In this document: piece by piece, positions 5,896 through 6,055 of the stretch
How the letters are laid out: every line of letters starts with the position of its first letter
How positions within the stretch are numbered: position 1 is the stretch's first letter
DNA from: Bacillota bacterium
GTDB lineage: Bacteria; Bacillota; Clostridia; DSM-8532
Direction: 5' to 3'
Length of the DNA stretch: 6,055 nucleotides
NCBI GenBank assembly: GCA_023410885.1
Contig: JAEYPI010000218.1
Coordinates: 1-6,055 of the forward strand
Made by a program: the position numbers and the translations under genes
The notes under the pieces: model-generated
The model's database searches: none
What the model was told of the DNA's origin: nothing
The model's input: only the letters and a program-made list of their open reading frames with translations

Positions 5896-5940
5896 AAAGA
5901 CCAACATTAATAAAGACCAACATTAAAAAGACCAACATAA
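5896..5940. repeat. Three short tandem repeats (AAAGACCAACATTA)
   Basis: AAAGACCAACATTA occurs at 5896-5909 and 5912-5925, and as AAAGACCAACATAA at 5927-5940. The periods are 16 and 15 bases. The block sits between the likely promoter and the ribosome binding site of the P-loop gene, so it would be in its leader RNA as TGTTGGTCTTT units. It may be a regulatory array or the product of replication slippage. Confidence 0.8.
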
Positions 5941-5962
5941 ATTAAGGAGCGACGTTACTCAT

Positions 5963-5992
5963 ATTATTCCACATTTCTTAAGGTAGTAACAA
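5963..5992 (-). promoter_or_regulatory. Possible promoter of the P-loop gene and sigH
   Basis: On the minus strand TTGTTA (5987-5992) is followed by 18 bases and AATAAT (5963-5968). The hexamers match four and five of six consensus positions. It would give a leader of about 80 bases carrying the three repeats. Confidence 0.3.
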
Positions 5993-6004
5993 CACATTTT
6001 AAGA

Positions 6005-6055
6005 AGTCAGGGGGACGGTTCTCTGACTCCTTAATTATGGCAGGAGTCAGAGAAC
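6005..6055. repeat. REP-like inverted repeat, cut by the window edge
   Basis: GTTCTCTGACTCC (6018-6030) and GGAGTCAGAGAAC (6043-6055) are perfect 13-bp inverted arms around a 12-base centre, and the right arm runs to the last base. The left arm continues outward as GTCAGGGGGACG (6006-6017), so the complete element is probably longer. Within the left arm AGTCAG (6005-6010) and CTGACT (6023-6028) can also pair. The GGGGACGGTTCTCTGACTCC type of palindrome is, from memory, a recurrent dispersed repeat in clostridial genomes, sometimes near REP-associated transposase genes. It could also form a terminator-like hairpin for an upstream gene outside the window. Confidence 0.65.

Noticed and set aside
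5954..5990. Inverted GTTACT/AGTAAC upstream of the P-loop gene as a terminator
   Set aside because: Six-bp stem with a 25-base loop and no T-run.
1..6055. CRISPR array, tRNA, rRNA or prophage attachment site
   Set aside because: No regularly spaced repeats of suitable length, no tRNA-like or rRNA-like sequence, and no integrase or phage genes were seen.

Overview
The window looks like chromosomal DNA from an anaerobic, endospore-forming member of the Firmicutes, probably class Clostridia. The evidence is a clear SigH (Spo0H) sporulation sigma factor, a clostridial-type ZapA, a bacteriohemerythrin, strong GGAGG ribosome binding sites, and frequent TTG/GTG starts. No genus can be named from the sequence alone. 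All six protein genes lie on the minus strand, so transcription runs from high to low coordinates.

Right edge to 4363: an inverted repeat cut by the window end (6005-6055) resembles a REP-like palindromic element. A weak promoter and three near-identical 14-base repeats follow, just ahead of a gene for a protein joining an N-terminal P-loop nucleotide-binding domain to a C-terminal Asp23/Gls24-like domain. Its stop is 37 bases from the start of sigH, and the two probably form one operon. For both genes the ribosome binding site argues for a start inside the longest open frame (TTG at 5875, GTG at 5013).

4126-4362: this intergenic region is the most interesting part. Read on the plus strand, against all the genes, it has a promoter (TTGCTA, 17 bases, TATAAT), an unpaired C-rich stretch containing CCTCCT, and a 7-bp hairpin followed by a T-run. 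Together these suggest a short RNA gene of about 80 nt with an anti-Shine-Dalgarno sequence. It would be divergent from the hemerythrin gene and convergent with sigH. A perfect 12-bp palindrome (GTATTGCAATAC) and a partial copy of it sit over the likely hemerythrin promoter.

3661-4125: a single-gene unit for a bacteriohemerythrin, closed by a good intrinsic terminator. One of the usual iron-ligand histidines appears to be glutamine.

1-3465: an apparent operon of zapA (cell division), a membrane-anchored coiled-coil protein resembling the DUF948 group, and a large U32-family protein with the DUF3656-type long architecture (the RlhA/YdcP type of RNA-hydroxylation protein). The last gene is open from 2441 through the left edge, so it is partial at its 3' end. 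Spacings of 14 and 23 bases support co-transcription. The window therefore combines sporulation control, division, oxygen/iron handling and rRNA modification genes, all of core type. The least explained material is in the intergenic DNA.
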